DNA of 64,000 nucleotides. Source: Prorocentrum cordatum. Lineage: Eukaryota; Sar; Dinophyceae; Prorocentrales; Prorocentraceae. Position numbers and translations under genes: made by a program. Under the pieces are notes generated by a model. That model was not told where the DNA came from and searched no databases. It saw only the letters and a list, made by a program, of their open reading frames with translations. The DNA lies in NCBI GenBank assembly GCA_963575745.1, contig CAUYUJ010009424.1:205155-269154 (forward strand). The letters run 5' to 3'. Below, one piece after another: positions 10,040 through 19,982 of the stretch (position 1 is its first letter; each line of letters begins with the position of its first letter).

Positions 10040-11605
10040 AAGCCCGTCGTGCAGGTCTGGACACAATCCTTCGTGAATGCACCTTCCCGTGGCCCAAGAT
10101 CCAGGATCTGATTGACAACCCCTACGCGTTCGAGGGCAACGTTTCGGTCAAGCTCCAGCGGCTGTGGGATCACGCCGTGGAGTTGGCCCACGACCGCGCG
10201 CCGGATGAGTTGGGGAAGTCCCATGCCGACCTCGCTGGAAACGACCCGTCTACTGCAACCAAGGCGCGTGCCAAGAATAACCGGCTCATCTTTCGACTCC
10301 CGCCAGGACGCGTCTCGGCGGTGGATGGCGTCCTCGACGAGCGTGGCGAGGCTAGGACGACGCCAGAGGAGATGGCAGCGACATTGCGCACGCATTGGGG
10401 GAAAGTATTTCAGCGCCGCGGGGTCGACGGTGACGTGCCAGCAGAGTGGCTCGACCAGGATTTAGAGCACCGCCCGTTGGATCAGCTCAGGCCGTTCTCT
10501 CCCCACAGCTTCCGCCTGAAGGAACAGCACATCCGAGAGGCCATTCGCAGATCGTGCTGCTCCTCTTCCTGGGCCGGGCGGACTATCTGGCTTGGCCTGG
10601 AGGCGCACTGAGTCTTTGGCCGTGGAGGTTCTGCACGAGGTCTTCGGCGACATCTGCAGTGAGGACGGTTTACGACGGCTTCGCAAGTTCGCGGTCATCC
10701 CGAAGAGCCCGCCCGAGAGATCGGGGGCAGCGGAAATGGGCCACGCGGTCGACGCGGTCAGGCCCTTAGCCTTAGACGTGACCAATACAGACAACGGGGT
10801 TTTGGCCCACGCAGTGCGCGCGGCAGTGGAGGACGCGGTGGCCGCGAGGATTTCCTCCTCCCAGCGGGAGGTCCTCCCTGGGAGGTCCATGCTTGCAAAC
10901 CTCGCGGACGTGGAGGAGGGCGTGGCCGAGCACTGCGCGGGCGCCCGCGGGTCGACGGCCGCATTCTTCGACTCGGAGGCCGCGCCCCCATCGATCGAGC
11001 ACGAGTTCCTTCTACGGCTTCTTCGCCACTGTGGCTGGCCCGAGTGGCTTCTCTTCGATTCGCCGCGGCCCTCGATCGGGATAAGCATCGCGACGTCGCG
11101 CTTGCGGGGGCTCGAGGTGCCAGGGCTCTGGGCTCGCGCGCGGCGTCCGCCAGGGGTGCCCTTTCTCGCCGCTTCTTCTTCTTCTTGCCGCCGCCTCCGA
11201 CTTGCTCCTCTGCCGCCTGTGCCGACCCGCCCCCGGAGCCTTCCCTTCCCCAGCGTGAGAGTTTGTTGCGCAGTTTGTCGGCGCCGAGGCGCCGCCGCCC
11301 CGCCCCTCGCAGGGCCGTCCCGCATGACGTGGGGGCGCAGCGTCAGTGTCAGCGCCAGTGTCCCCGGAGCGCTGGAGAGGACGTGCGCGGACGACTTGGC
11401 CATCATCGTCGCCCGCGCCTTCGAGAAGTCGGCGACGCTGCGCGGCATCTTCGCGGAGTATGCGCGGGCTTCTGGCTTGAAGCTCAATTTCCCAGAGACT
11501 GTGATCGCGCCCCTTTTCGGCCGCGACGGGATGGACCTCCGGGCTGAGATCTCCAGGCGAGCGCCGGCATTGAGCGCAACGGCCATCCGGGACAAGGCGA
11601 ATTAG
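10040..11605 (+). pseudogene. LINE-1 reverse transcriptase remnant
   Basis: RT fingers and palm across two main frames with a local third frame for GVRQGCPFSPLL at 11142-11177. The catalytic box is CADD, not YADD or FADD. A (TTC)4 run lies just after the QGCP motif. A TAG at 11603-11605 ends the frame within the KYLG-equivalent segment. Confidence 0.75.
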
Positions 11606-11620
11606 ATACCTTGGCTTGTC

Positions 11621-12809
11621 GTGGTCCCGGGTGCTACGGAGGACTCGTGGAAGAACCCCTTCGATAAGATGCTGGATCGCGCGGCCACCAGGGGCAAGAT
11701 CGGCCCAGGTTTTTGTCGCACTCGTGCGGCCTACCGCGCGTTTGTGGCCTCGGTGGTCATGTTTGTAGCGCAACTTCGGCCGCCAGTTGCCCGCTTCGGC
11801 GCTGTGGAGCAGAAGGTCTGCGCCGAGCTCTTTCCAGGCCCTCGTGCATGGGCGATCCCTGATCTCATGACGCAGCTCCGCCGCATTGGATTCCCGCGCG
11901 AGTTGATGGACACACTCTGCGACGGTTGCGGCTCAGGCTCGCGCTTGCCACCTCGAGGCGTTGACGCAGGGCAGGCTGCAGGTGCGTGTGAGAGCGCGCC
12001 GACTCCGCCGGCTTCTCCAGAGCGGTGGGCGACAACTCTACTCTCGGGCTGTCGAGGCGTGGCTGGCGAGCAACACGTTGTTTGTCTTGGAATCTGCGGC
12101 AGGCCGCATCGACGGGGAGGAGTATCGTCGTGGCCTACAGCTCACGCTCGACGCTCCTACAGCTCACGCGCTCCCGACGTGAAGACGGGCTGACAAGCCA
12201 GCAGTCGGTTCCAGTTTGTGTGTGGCAGCGCGTCCGCCGACCAAGGTAGATGTGTTTCTTCGGAGGCGGCTATACCATTGGAGTGTTGGCCTTGCGCTGG
12301 GCCGCCGTGCGCCGCGTTTTTTTTCCGCGTGCATGGCCATTCTCGGTCAGCATTTCCTGCCGTGCGTCATGGCAGCGGCCTTGCGCACAGCTTGCAACTG
12401 CTGGCACACAACGGCTCGTTTTCAGCAGCGGTCTCATTGTGCGTTCGGTTGCGGGAGTGGTTTCGGTTGCATTCGACACTACGCACAGTGTAGCCTGTAG
12501 CATCGCTGGTGCGAGGAGACGTGTGCCCTCGAGCCAGCGCCTGCGCAGGCGCGCTTTGCGAGCTTTCCCGGTCTGCGCGTGCCGAGGGGGGTTGAAGCCG
12601 CGCCCGTGCCGCGCACAAGTGACGAGATGCGCCTGATGCGAGCTGTTTGTATATACGCCCTTTACCGGGCACGCCTCGCCGTGCGGCACAAATCGGCATC
12701 TCAGCTCGACGCGGGGCATCATTTCAAGGCCGCCGTGCGCGATGTTTGCGCCCGGGAGGATCTCCACGGGCTGCTCGCCAGGTCTCGGCGCAGACGGCCA
12801 GGCGCCTAG
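11621..12809 (+). pseudogene. LINE-1 C-terminal domain remnant
   Basis: Covers the thumb-to-tail part of ORF2: SWKNPFDKMLDRAA, FVASVVMFVAQL and ELFPGPRAW. Frame changes follow near 11990 and 12190. The C-x3-C-x8-H-x3-C knuckle lies in HCAFGCGSGFGCIRHYAQC. A terminal helical tail with RAVCIYALYRARLAVRH ends at 12809. Confidence 0.7.
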
Positions 12810-13639
12810 GCGCATCGTGCCTCTCCTGCTTTTTCCTTCCCCCCCCTCCCCTCTGCATGCATGTTGCTCGTTGCTTGGCTGCTGACATAACTATGGTTAC
12901 CTTGGAGTTCTCTTCTCCTCCTTTTCCTCCTCTTCCTCGTCCCCCTGCCTCCCCTCTCATCTCCTTCCTCCTCGCGATTGCTGTGCGTCCACAAGCTAGG
13001 CCCCAGTTGGGCGATGGTGTATGGATGGCGGCTGTGCAGCCCCCCCGGGGTATATTATAGCCGGAGTGCAGTATCCCCAAACAGGGTTTTGAAGCCCAGT
13101 GCGGTTTCCAAGGTCGATTGTGTGCCCGTCCAGTGCGGGTTGGCATGGCATGTTAGAACATGATAACATGATGTTTGCACATGAGATGTTTACACGAAAA
13201 CTTGTGTGACGCATGCCTATCAGGAAGCTAGCGCTAGAGGGTGTCGTACTCTCTCGCGCCTGGTCGACGAGTAAGTTGTCGGATCGGCACTGTGAGAGGC
13301 TTCGCCGCCATGCTGTGAACTCGGAAGCAGCTGTAAAACAGAAGCGGGGGAGGGCGCGGAAGCGGGGGGGCATGTCGTGTATCGAGAGGTACGCGGCGCA
13401 CGTCTCAAAAGAAAAATCGTGACGTCGGATTTCTGGGGAGGGCGGAAGGCAGGGCACGCATGACGGATGCTGAGGCAGCAGAAACGACGACGGTAGGGAC
13501 GGGGAGTCGGAGGCAGAGGCGCAGCAGCGGGAGGCGGGAGGAGGGATGAGGGAAGAGGAGCCAGGCGGGAAGCGGGAAGAGGGAGGCGGGAGAAGGAATG
13601 AGAAAGGTTGTGATTGGAACCCTAACATATTCGAGCTTC
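12810..13639. other. No gene recognised
   Basis: Probable LINE-1 3' flank, then pyrimidine-rich sequence (12830-12975) and moderately AT-rich sequence. Nothing coding or clearly repetitive was recognised. Confidence 0.4.
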
Positions 13640-15610
13640 GCATTGCGAGGATGGCTCAAGCGAAACGGGCCGGACCACCTCGCGAGCGACATCTTGGAGC
13701 TCAGTATTTGAAGGATGTATCAAACGAAACGGGCCGGACAACCTCTCGCATACGTTCTGACAAGCCCACGTCACACTCGCCTCCCGTTAGGTCCTCTCCT
13801 GCAACTCCCTTCCTTCTCCCTCCTCCTCCTCCTCCCCCTCCTCCTGCCTGCCCCCTCATCCACATAATCCTCCTCCCCTTTCTCCCTTCCATCTCCTTCT
13901 CCTCCTCCTCCTCCTCCTCCTCCTCCTCCTCCTCCTCCTCCTCCTCCACCTCCCCTTCATCCCGAACGGCATCTCGAGCCCAGTGTTGCGAGGATGTCTC
14001 CAGCGTAACGGGCTGGACCACCTCGCGCGCAGCATCTCGGACCCCAGAGTTGCGACGATGTCTCGGGCGAAACGTGCTGCGAGGAAGTCTCAGGCGAAAC
14101 GGGCCAGACCACCTCGAGCGCGGCGTCTCAGAGCTCCGATTTGCGGGGGCTTCCTGGGGCCTCCTGTGGCCTCCTGGGGACCTCCTGGAGCTTCCTCCTA
14201 GGCCTCCTGTGGCCTCCTGGACTCCACCTGGGGCTTCCTGAAGCCTCTTGGGGTTCCCAGGGGGGGATATCTAACATGTGGCCGCTTGGGCCCCTCAAAA
14301 CGGGGGGGGCCACAAGAGCAGGAAAAATAAACGAATCGGCACCAGATGTGTATTAACTTGACACATTCTGATAGGAGGCCTCCTGGGAGCCTCCTGGGAA
14401 TCTCCTGGGGACCCCTGGGGCCTGTCCTGGGCGTCCTGCGGCCTCCTGGAGCTCTCTGGGGCCTCCTGGGGCTCCCCGGGTCTCAGGGAGGATATATAAC
14501 ATGTGGTCTTCTGGCCCCCCAGGCTGGACCACCTCTTGCGCGGCATCTGGGAGCTCAGAGTTGCGAGAATGTCTTGTGCGAAGCGGGCCAGACCACCTTG
14601 CGCACGGCATCTCAGAGGTCAGAGTTGCGAGGATGTCTCAGGCGAGACGGGCCGGACCACGTCGCGCGCGGCATCTCCGATGTCAGAGTTGCGAGGATGT
14701 CTCAGGCGAAACGAAACGGGCTGGACCACGTCGCGCGGCATCTCCGAGGTCAGAGTTGCGAGGATATCTCAGGCGAAATGGGCTGGACCACCTCTTGCGC
14801 GGCAGCTCAGAGCTCAGAGTTTCGAAGATGTCTCAGGCGAAATGGGCCAGACCAACTCGCGCGCGGCATCTCGGAGCTCAGAGTTTGGAAGACGTCTCAG
14901 ACGAAACGACCCCGACCACCTGTCGCGCGGCATCTCGGAATGCAAAAAGGCGAGGATGTCTCAAGTGAAACGGACCAGATCACCTCTTGGGCGGCATCTC
15001 GGGGCTCAGAGTTTGGAGGATGTCTCAAGCGAAACGGTCCGGACCAAGAGCGCAGAGTTGCAAGGATGTCTCAGGCAAAAAGGGCCGGACCACCTCGCGC
15101 ACGGCATATCAGGGCTTTGAGTTTGGAGGATGTCTTAGGCGAAACGGGCCGGACCACCTCTTGCGCGGCATCTCGGAGCCAAGAGTTTCGATCATGTCTC
15201 AGGCGAAATGTACTGGACCACCTCTTGTGCGGCATCTCAGAACTCAGAGCTGCGAGAGTGTCTCAGGCGAAACGCGCCAGACCACCTCGCGCACGGCATC
15301 TCAGAGCTCAGAGTTTGGAGGATGTCTAAGGCGATACGGACCACGGACCAGACCATCTCTCGCGCGGCATCTGGGGGCTCAGAGTTTGGAGGATGTCTCA
15401 GGCGAAACGGGCCGGACCACCTCTTGGGCGGCATCTGGGAGCTTAGAGTTTCGAGGATGTCTCAGGCGAAACGGGCCGGACCACCTTTTGCGCGGTATTT
15501 GGGAACTCAAAGTTTGGAGGATGTCTCACACGAAACGCCCAATCCCGTACAACTCAGAAACGAGAGGTGCGAGGATGTCTCAGGCGAAACGGCCGGGACC
15601 ACCAACTTTT
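13640..15610. repeat. 64-bp satellite with two interruptions
   Basis: Roughly 25 units of about 64 bp containing GAGGATGTCTCAGGCGAAAC, GGGCCGGACCACCTC and GCGCGGCATCTCRGAGCTCA. Because 64 is not a multiple of three, all three plus frames are open for long stretches, giving spurious ORFs of over 200 codons. The array is interrupted at about 13780-13975 by a block with a (TCC)n core, and at 14140-14520 by CCTCCTGGG-rich sequence. That second block contains two copies of a GATAT(C/A)TAACATGTGG module (14267 and 14492). Confidence 0.9.
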
Positions 15611-16435
15611 TTGAAGACGTCTCTGCTTTGAGTTCCTTCGGCTGGGGTTCGCTTCTATCACAACAGCACCCCGTTCAGCAAGCTGTTTGGGGAATAAACC
15701 ACGACTGGGCGTCGTTTGCCATGGGCGGATGCATTGCAGCTTTTTGCGTGTGTGTTTTCCTTTCTCCTTCCTCCATCCTTCTCCTCCTCCTCCTCCTTGC
15801 GCTGGCTCGCGCAGCTCCGGGTTGCGAGCTAAGCGGTCGCGCTATGCCCAACGCCCGACCGGATCCAGACATACGGGTCTTCAATAACGTACTCCCTGCT
15901 GCACGGATGCTGCAAGGACAAGTGTCCTCATAAGCACCGTTTTTGTGTCTGTTGTGGTCGGCGTTCTGGGCCATCGAGTGGCGCAGCGTAGCCCGGTGCA
16001 CCCTGCTCTGTCGACGGGATGGGCGCGGAAAGTTGCCGATTAGATCCCCCGTTGGTGTGGCAATTGGTGTTTCGACGTTCATGGGATGTGCGCGCCCTCT
16101 CTCATTCTCCTTCCCTCAAACAGAAATCCTAACATCGATATCTCCGCGAACAACTTGTTTCCCCGCCCGGATTCCGAATTTTAGTATCCCCCGGAGACAG
16201 CATGGGATTACGCTTTTCACGTGGCTATCGGTTCTGAGCGAAGGCGGGGGTCCTTGACATTAGACGCCCCCCCCTCCCTCGGTCGGAGCCCGACAATTCG
16301 CCTCTTGGAGACTTCTCGAGACTCTCCCGAGGCGCTTCTGATTCCCTCTTGAGGCTCTCTTGGGCGAATTGGAACCACCCTGGAGATTTCCGAGGCCCAT
16401 TGGAAGCGAAAGGGCGAGAAGCCCCCCCTTTTCCC
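15611..16435. other. No gene recognised
   Basis: Contains the string ATCCTAACATCGATATC (16125-16141) shared with 8227-8243. No supported gene in any frame. Confidence 0.4.
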
Positions 16436-16439
16436 AACC

Positions 16440-16524
16440 ACGCACACACACACATACACACCCACACCCACACACCTATCCACCCACCCACCCATACACA
16501 CATTGACATACAGAGACACGCAGT

Positions 16525-16566
<42 letters not shown>

Positions 16567-17340
16567 TATTGACATGCCGACAGACACACAGACACATACA
16601 CAGACAGACAGGCAGACAGACAGACAGACAGATAGGCAGACAGAGACAGACAGACAGACAGACTCACACACACCCACACACACTTTGGAGCGGTAGCGGC
16701 CTCGTGCGCGGCGACGGGGCGGAGTAAGCGCAAGCAATCGGGCGGGCGCGCGGGACCGGGCCCTCAGGCGCGCACACACACACACACACCCACACACACA
16801 CACACCAACACACACACACACCCACACCAGCACACACACACACACACACACACGCACCTACCCCCACACAAACACACACACACACACACACGCACACGCA
16901 CCCGTACACGCACACGCACGCGCACACGCACACGCACACGCACACGCACATGCGCACGCACGCACATTCACTCACCCACGCACGAACGCACACGCACTCA
17001 CGAACGCACTCACGCACACGCACACACACAACACACAACGCACAACACATAATACACAACACACACAACACACAACACACAGAGAGCACACACACACACA
17101 CGCACAACCTTTTGAGCGGTAGCGGCCTCGCTCGCGGCGACGAGGCGATGTGCGACTCACATTTACACACACACACACACACACACTCGTATACGCACAC
17201 ACACACACGCGCACACACACACACACGAACACCCAAACACACAAACACACGCAAACGCACACACGCACACACGCAAGTACACACAAGCACACAAGCACAC
17301 AAGCATGCAAGCACACAGGCACACACACACACGCTCCTGG
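16440..17340. repeat. CA and CAGA microsatellite block
   Basis: (CA)n and (CAGA)n at 16440-16680 and (CA)n at 16770-17335. The arrays are separated by two copies of a 40-bp unique block (16684-16725 and 17108-17150) containing GAGCGGTAGCGGCCTCG and GCGGCGACG. The cysteine- and valine-rich minus ORFs across it are repeat artefacts. Confidence 0.9.
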
Positions 17341-17439
17341 TGTCTTGAAGCATTTTGATATATTGGGGGTCTTCTTTGGGTGCTGCGTGGCGATCTGAAG
17401 CAGTCGGGGCAAGGAATTGTGGCTTTTTGGAAGCATGTT

Positions 17440-17700
17440 GGGAAATCGTCTCTGAGCCGTCTTGGGCTAGCTTGGGCCATCTTGGAGGCCAGCTTGAGCT
17501 ATCTGGAGCCCTCTTGGAGCCATCTGGGGCCAGAAAGGCCTCTCTGATACCTCTCGGTGCCATTTGCCCAGATTTGGGGAGGGGGGGGGGAGGTAGATCC
17601 CTCCCCGAAGAGGAATCAGGAAGTTGGAGCAATAACTTCGTGAAGCCACCTGCGCTCAGAGGGCTGGTGGGATTGCTGCGCGCATATATCGACTGGAGCA
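17440..17700. repeat. CTTGGAGCC minisatellite plus shared block
   Basis: Short CTTGGAGCC-type repeats (17450-17540) are followed by a block (17575-17690) containing GATCCCTCCCCGAAG and GCGCYCAGAGGG-TGGTGGGA. The block is matched at 22560-22665, where it also follows CTTGGA-type repeats. Confidence 0.6.
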
Positions 17701-18085
17701 GCAGATATCTCCAGAATCGGAGGTCGCTCCGCTGTTCCAAAAGTTTCTGAGCCTCCTGGGGGCATTGCTCGGGAGCGACGTGGTGGATCCAGACAAGGGC
17801 CCATTGGCAACATCTTGCGAGCCGTCCTCCACTCCAGCCCCGGGGCTCCCACCTTCGGCGAGGAGGGTGTTGTTGCGGCGCGCGTCCGCAAGCTGGGCGC
17901 TCGAAGGGCTTGATACAAAAACGAAAGCAATCTGCAAGAGACTGAGGCTCAACCTCGCCGTCCCGGTGAGGGCCCCAATCCTTACGCAGGGCAGGGGCCG
18001 TCGTCGCCAACTGAGGGATGGAGGAGGAGTAGAAGGAACAGGCAGAAGAAAAGGAGGAGAAAGAGGAAGATGAGGAGGAGGCGGC

Positions 18086-18330
18086 TGGTGGTGATGATGC
18101 TGATGATGATGTTGATGATGATGCTGATGGTGATGGTGATGGTGATAAGTATGGCGGTGGTGGTGATGGTGATGATAGTGATGATGATGCTGATGCTGAT
18201 GCTGGTGATGCTGATGCTGATGATGCTGGTGATGATGCTGCTGATGATGCTGATGAAGATGGTGATGATGATTATGATGGTAATGCTGATGATGATGCTG
18301 CTGCTGATGATGATGATGATGAGGAGGAGG
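18086..18330. repeat. GAT/GCT trinucleotide microsatellite
   Basis: About 245 bp of GATGATGCT-type repeats, then a short GGA run, ending about 125 bp before the start codon of the EXD2-like gene. The plus frame through it (poly-Met) is continuous with exon 1 but is not expected to be coding. Confidence 0.9.
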
Positions 18331-18456
18331 AGGAGGAGGAGGACGAGGAGGAGGAGGAGGAGGAAGAATGCGAAGGAGCCCGTAGCCTTTCTGACTCAAG
18401 CCGTGCCGTGCCGGATCGGGCCCAGGCCGTGGTCGGGGCCTCCGGGCGCGCGCCCG

Positions 18457-18621
18457 ATGGCCTCGGAGGAGCTCTGGACGCCCGTGCGCCTGCGGGTGCG
18501 GCGCCACGGGCCCGCGAGGGCCTTCTTCGCGCTGCCGCGCAGCGTGCGCAGCGTCGCGGTGGTGGAGGACGCCCGCAGCTGCGACGCGGCGGTGGCGGCC
18601 CTGCTCGGGCCCGGCCCGGAG
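18457..18621 (+). CDS. EXD2: EXD2-like exon 1
   Basis: Encodes MASEELWTPVRLRVRRHGPA through LLGPGPE, equivalent to the segment just before the catalytic DxE of EXD2. The donor is taken as GC at 18622. A 31-bp block here (18606-18636) is repeated with three changes at 19335-19365, so the exact junction is ambiguous within it. Confidence 0.75.
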
Positions 18622-19947
18622 GCATCGGGGCTCGACGCGTGTCGACCCTGACATTCTAGGCCTCCCACACTGGGATCCGAGCAGGTGGGGTCGAAGGATC
18701 GCTCCGCATCGCCGATGCATCGTCGACCACGTCTCGGCGATGCGGCGCGAAATCCTTCGACCCCACCGGCTCGGATCCCAGGGGGGAGGCTTCTAGACAT
18801 GCTCGCGTCGTGATCAAATCAGGGCGGGGCATTCTTTCGTCGTTTTCGGCCTCTGGAGGTCCTTGCCAGGCCCAGGGGCCTGTCAAAAAACGACTCAGGA
18901 TGAAAGGCCGGTGCCTGGGAAAGGGTCGGGGTTCCTGGGGACCGGGTATCGCCACAATCAGGGCATCGCATGTCTGGGTTCGAAGTGAGGTTTTCTGGCG
19001 TTCCCGTCAGTTCTCGGCGGCTCTCCAGGCTCGGGGTGCCTTCCAGCAACTGCGCCTCGCCGACAGCGATCCAGGGGCGCCAGGATCGTCCTGAACGGCC
19101 GCCGGAGATCCGAGCTGTGACCCAAAAACCAACTGAACCTCGACCTCCTCGCGCCGTACACAAAATAACGACGGGATGCATTTGCTCCTTCATTTTTTGG
19201 CTTCGGGGGCCCTCGCTGGGCCCAGGGACCGTCCAGGAAAAATGCTCGGGATGAAACGCTGGTCCTGGGCAGGGACGTCCAGACCTTTGGGGCGCCACGC
19301 CGTGAACGAATCACGACGGCGGATGTCTGTGGCGCGGGCCCGGCCCGGAGGCGGTGGGGCTCGACACGGAGTGGCTGGACTCCGCCGGGACGGTGGCGCT
19401 GCTGCAGATCGCCAGCCTCACGCGCTGCGTGCTGGTGCGGCTGCCGAGGCTGCGCGGCGCAGTGCCCGACTCGCTAGCGGCGCTGATCGCCGCGCCCTCG
19501 CCAGTGAAGTGCGGGGTGTCGATAGGCCACGACCTGCGCCTGCTCCAGGAGCAGTACGGGATCCCTCGAAGAAGACAAATCACCGAATAAGCATACGCTG
19601 TCGGAGCTCAGCGCGAAGTTCTTGGATCGGCGGTGGACCCTCCGACCTGGTGTGCTCCGCGCGCCAGGGAGGGGGTTCCAGCGCCGACCCTGGAAATCCG
19701 CGGGGAGCTCCAACAGTTTGTGTGGTTGCCGCCTCCTCTTCTTCGAATCCCGCCTGGCGGGGCCGTGGACCTGCGGGTCCCAGCCCAGCACTACGGCCAC
19801 ACTGGCTCGGGCATGGGCCTCGCGGCCATCTGCGAGAGCGTCCTGGGCGAGCCGCTGTGCAAGGATCGGCACCACCCAAAAATACAAATTCTTCACGCTT
19901 CGCGTATCCCCACCAGTCATACCGCCCTCTGGACTTTTCCTTGCGGG

Positions 19948-19982
<35 letters not shown>

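Larger units (their letters stand above)
8590..12809 (+). mobile_element. Degenerate LINE, EN-RT-CCHC type (LINE-1)
   Basis: A non-LTR retrotransposon readable only by switching frames. An APE-type endonuclease at about 8640-9475 shows VGTWKAQALL, VTEAHGT and VLGGEFKYVA. A linker follows, with NNRLIFRLPPGR and a TTPEEMAATLR segment (10240-10400). Reverse transcriptase follows: RPLALDVTNTDN (10765), LPGRSMLANL, FFDSEA, GVRQGCPFSPLL (11142) and CADDLAIIV (11384). After a stop at 11603 comes KNPFDKMLDRA and a C-terminal knuckle CAFGCGSGFGCIRHYAQC at about 12435-12490. The last ORF ends at 12809. At least four frame changes show it is dead. It is interrupted by a TIR-2 element at 9558-9756. 5' end, spliced leader and target-site duplication were not found. 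Confidence 0.85.
18622..19350 (+). other. EXD2-like intron 1 (GC-AG)
   Basis: 729 bp, starting GC and ending AG when cut after CCCGGAG in both flanking repeats. The flanks are long direct repeats of 31 bp with three mismatches. Inside lie an FB-1 foldback (18659-18797) and two Disp-1 repeats (18835-18960 and 19160-19315). Confidence 0.65.

Noticed and set aside
13640-15610. CRISPR-like array
   Set aside because: Units are contiguous with degenerate sequence and no unique spacers, and the genome is eukaryotic.
14346-15631. Three overlapping plus-strand ORFs of 205-327 codons
   Set aside because: Rotating-frame translations of the 64-bp satellite.
16225-18010. Cys/Val-rich minus-strand ORFs of 210-448 codons
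   Set aside because: They read the CA and CAGA microsatellites. The N-terminal part has no recognised homology.
17765-18073. Upstream exon of the EXD2-like gene
   Set aside because: Open on both strands and without similarity to the EXD2 N-terminus; kept only as unassigned sequence.
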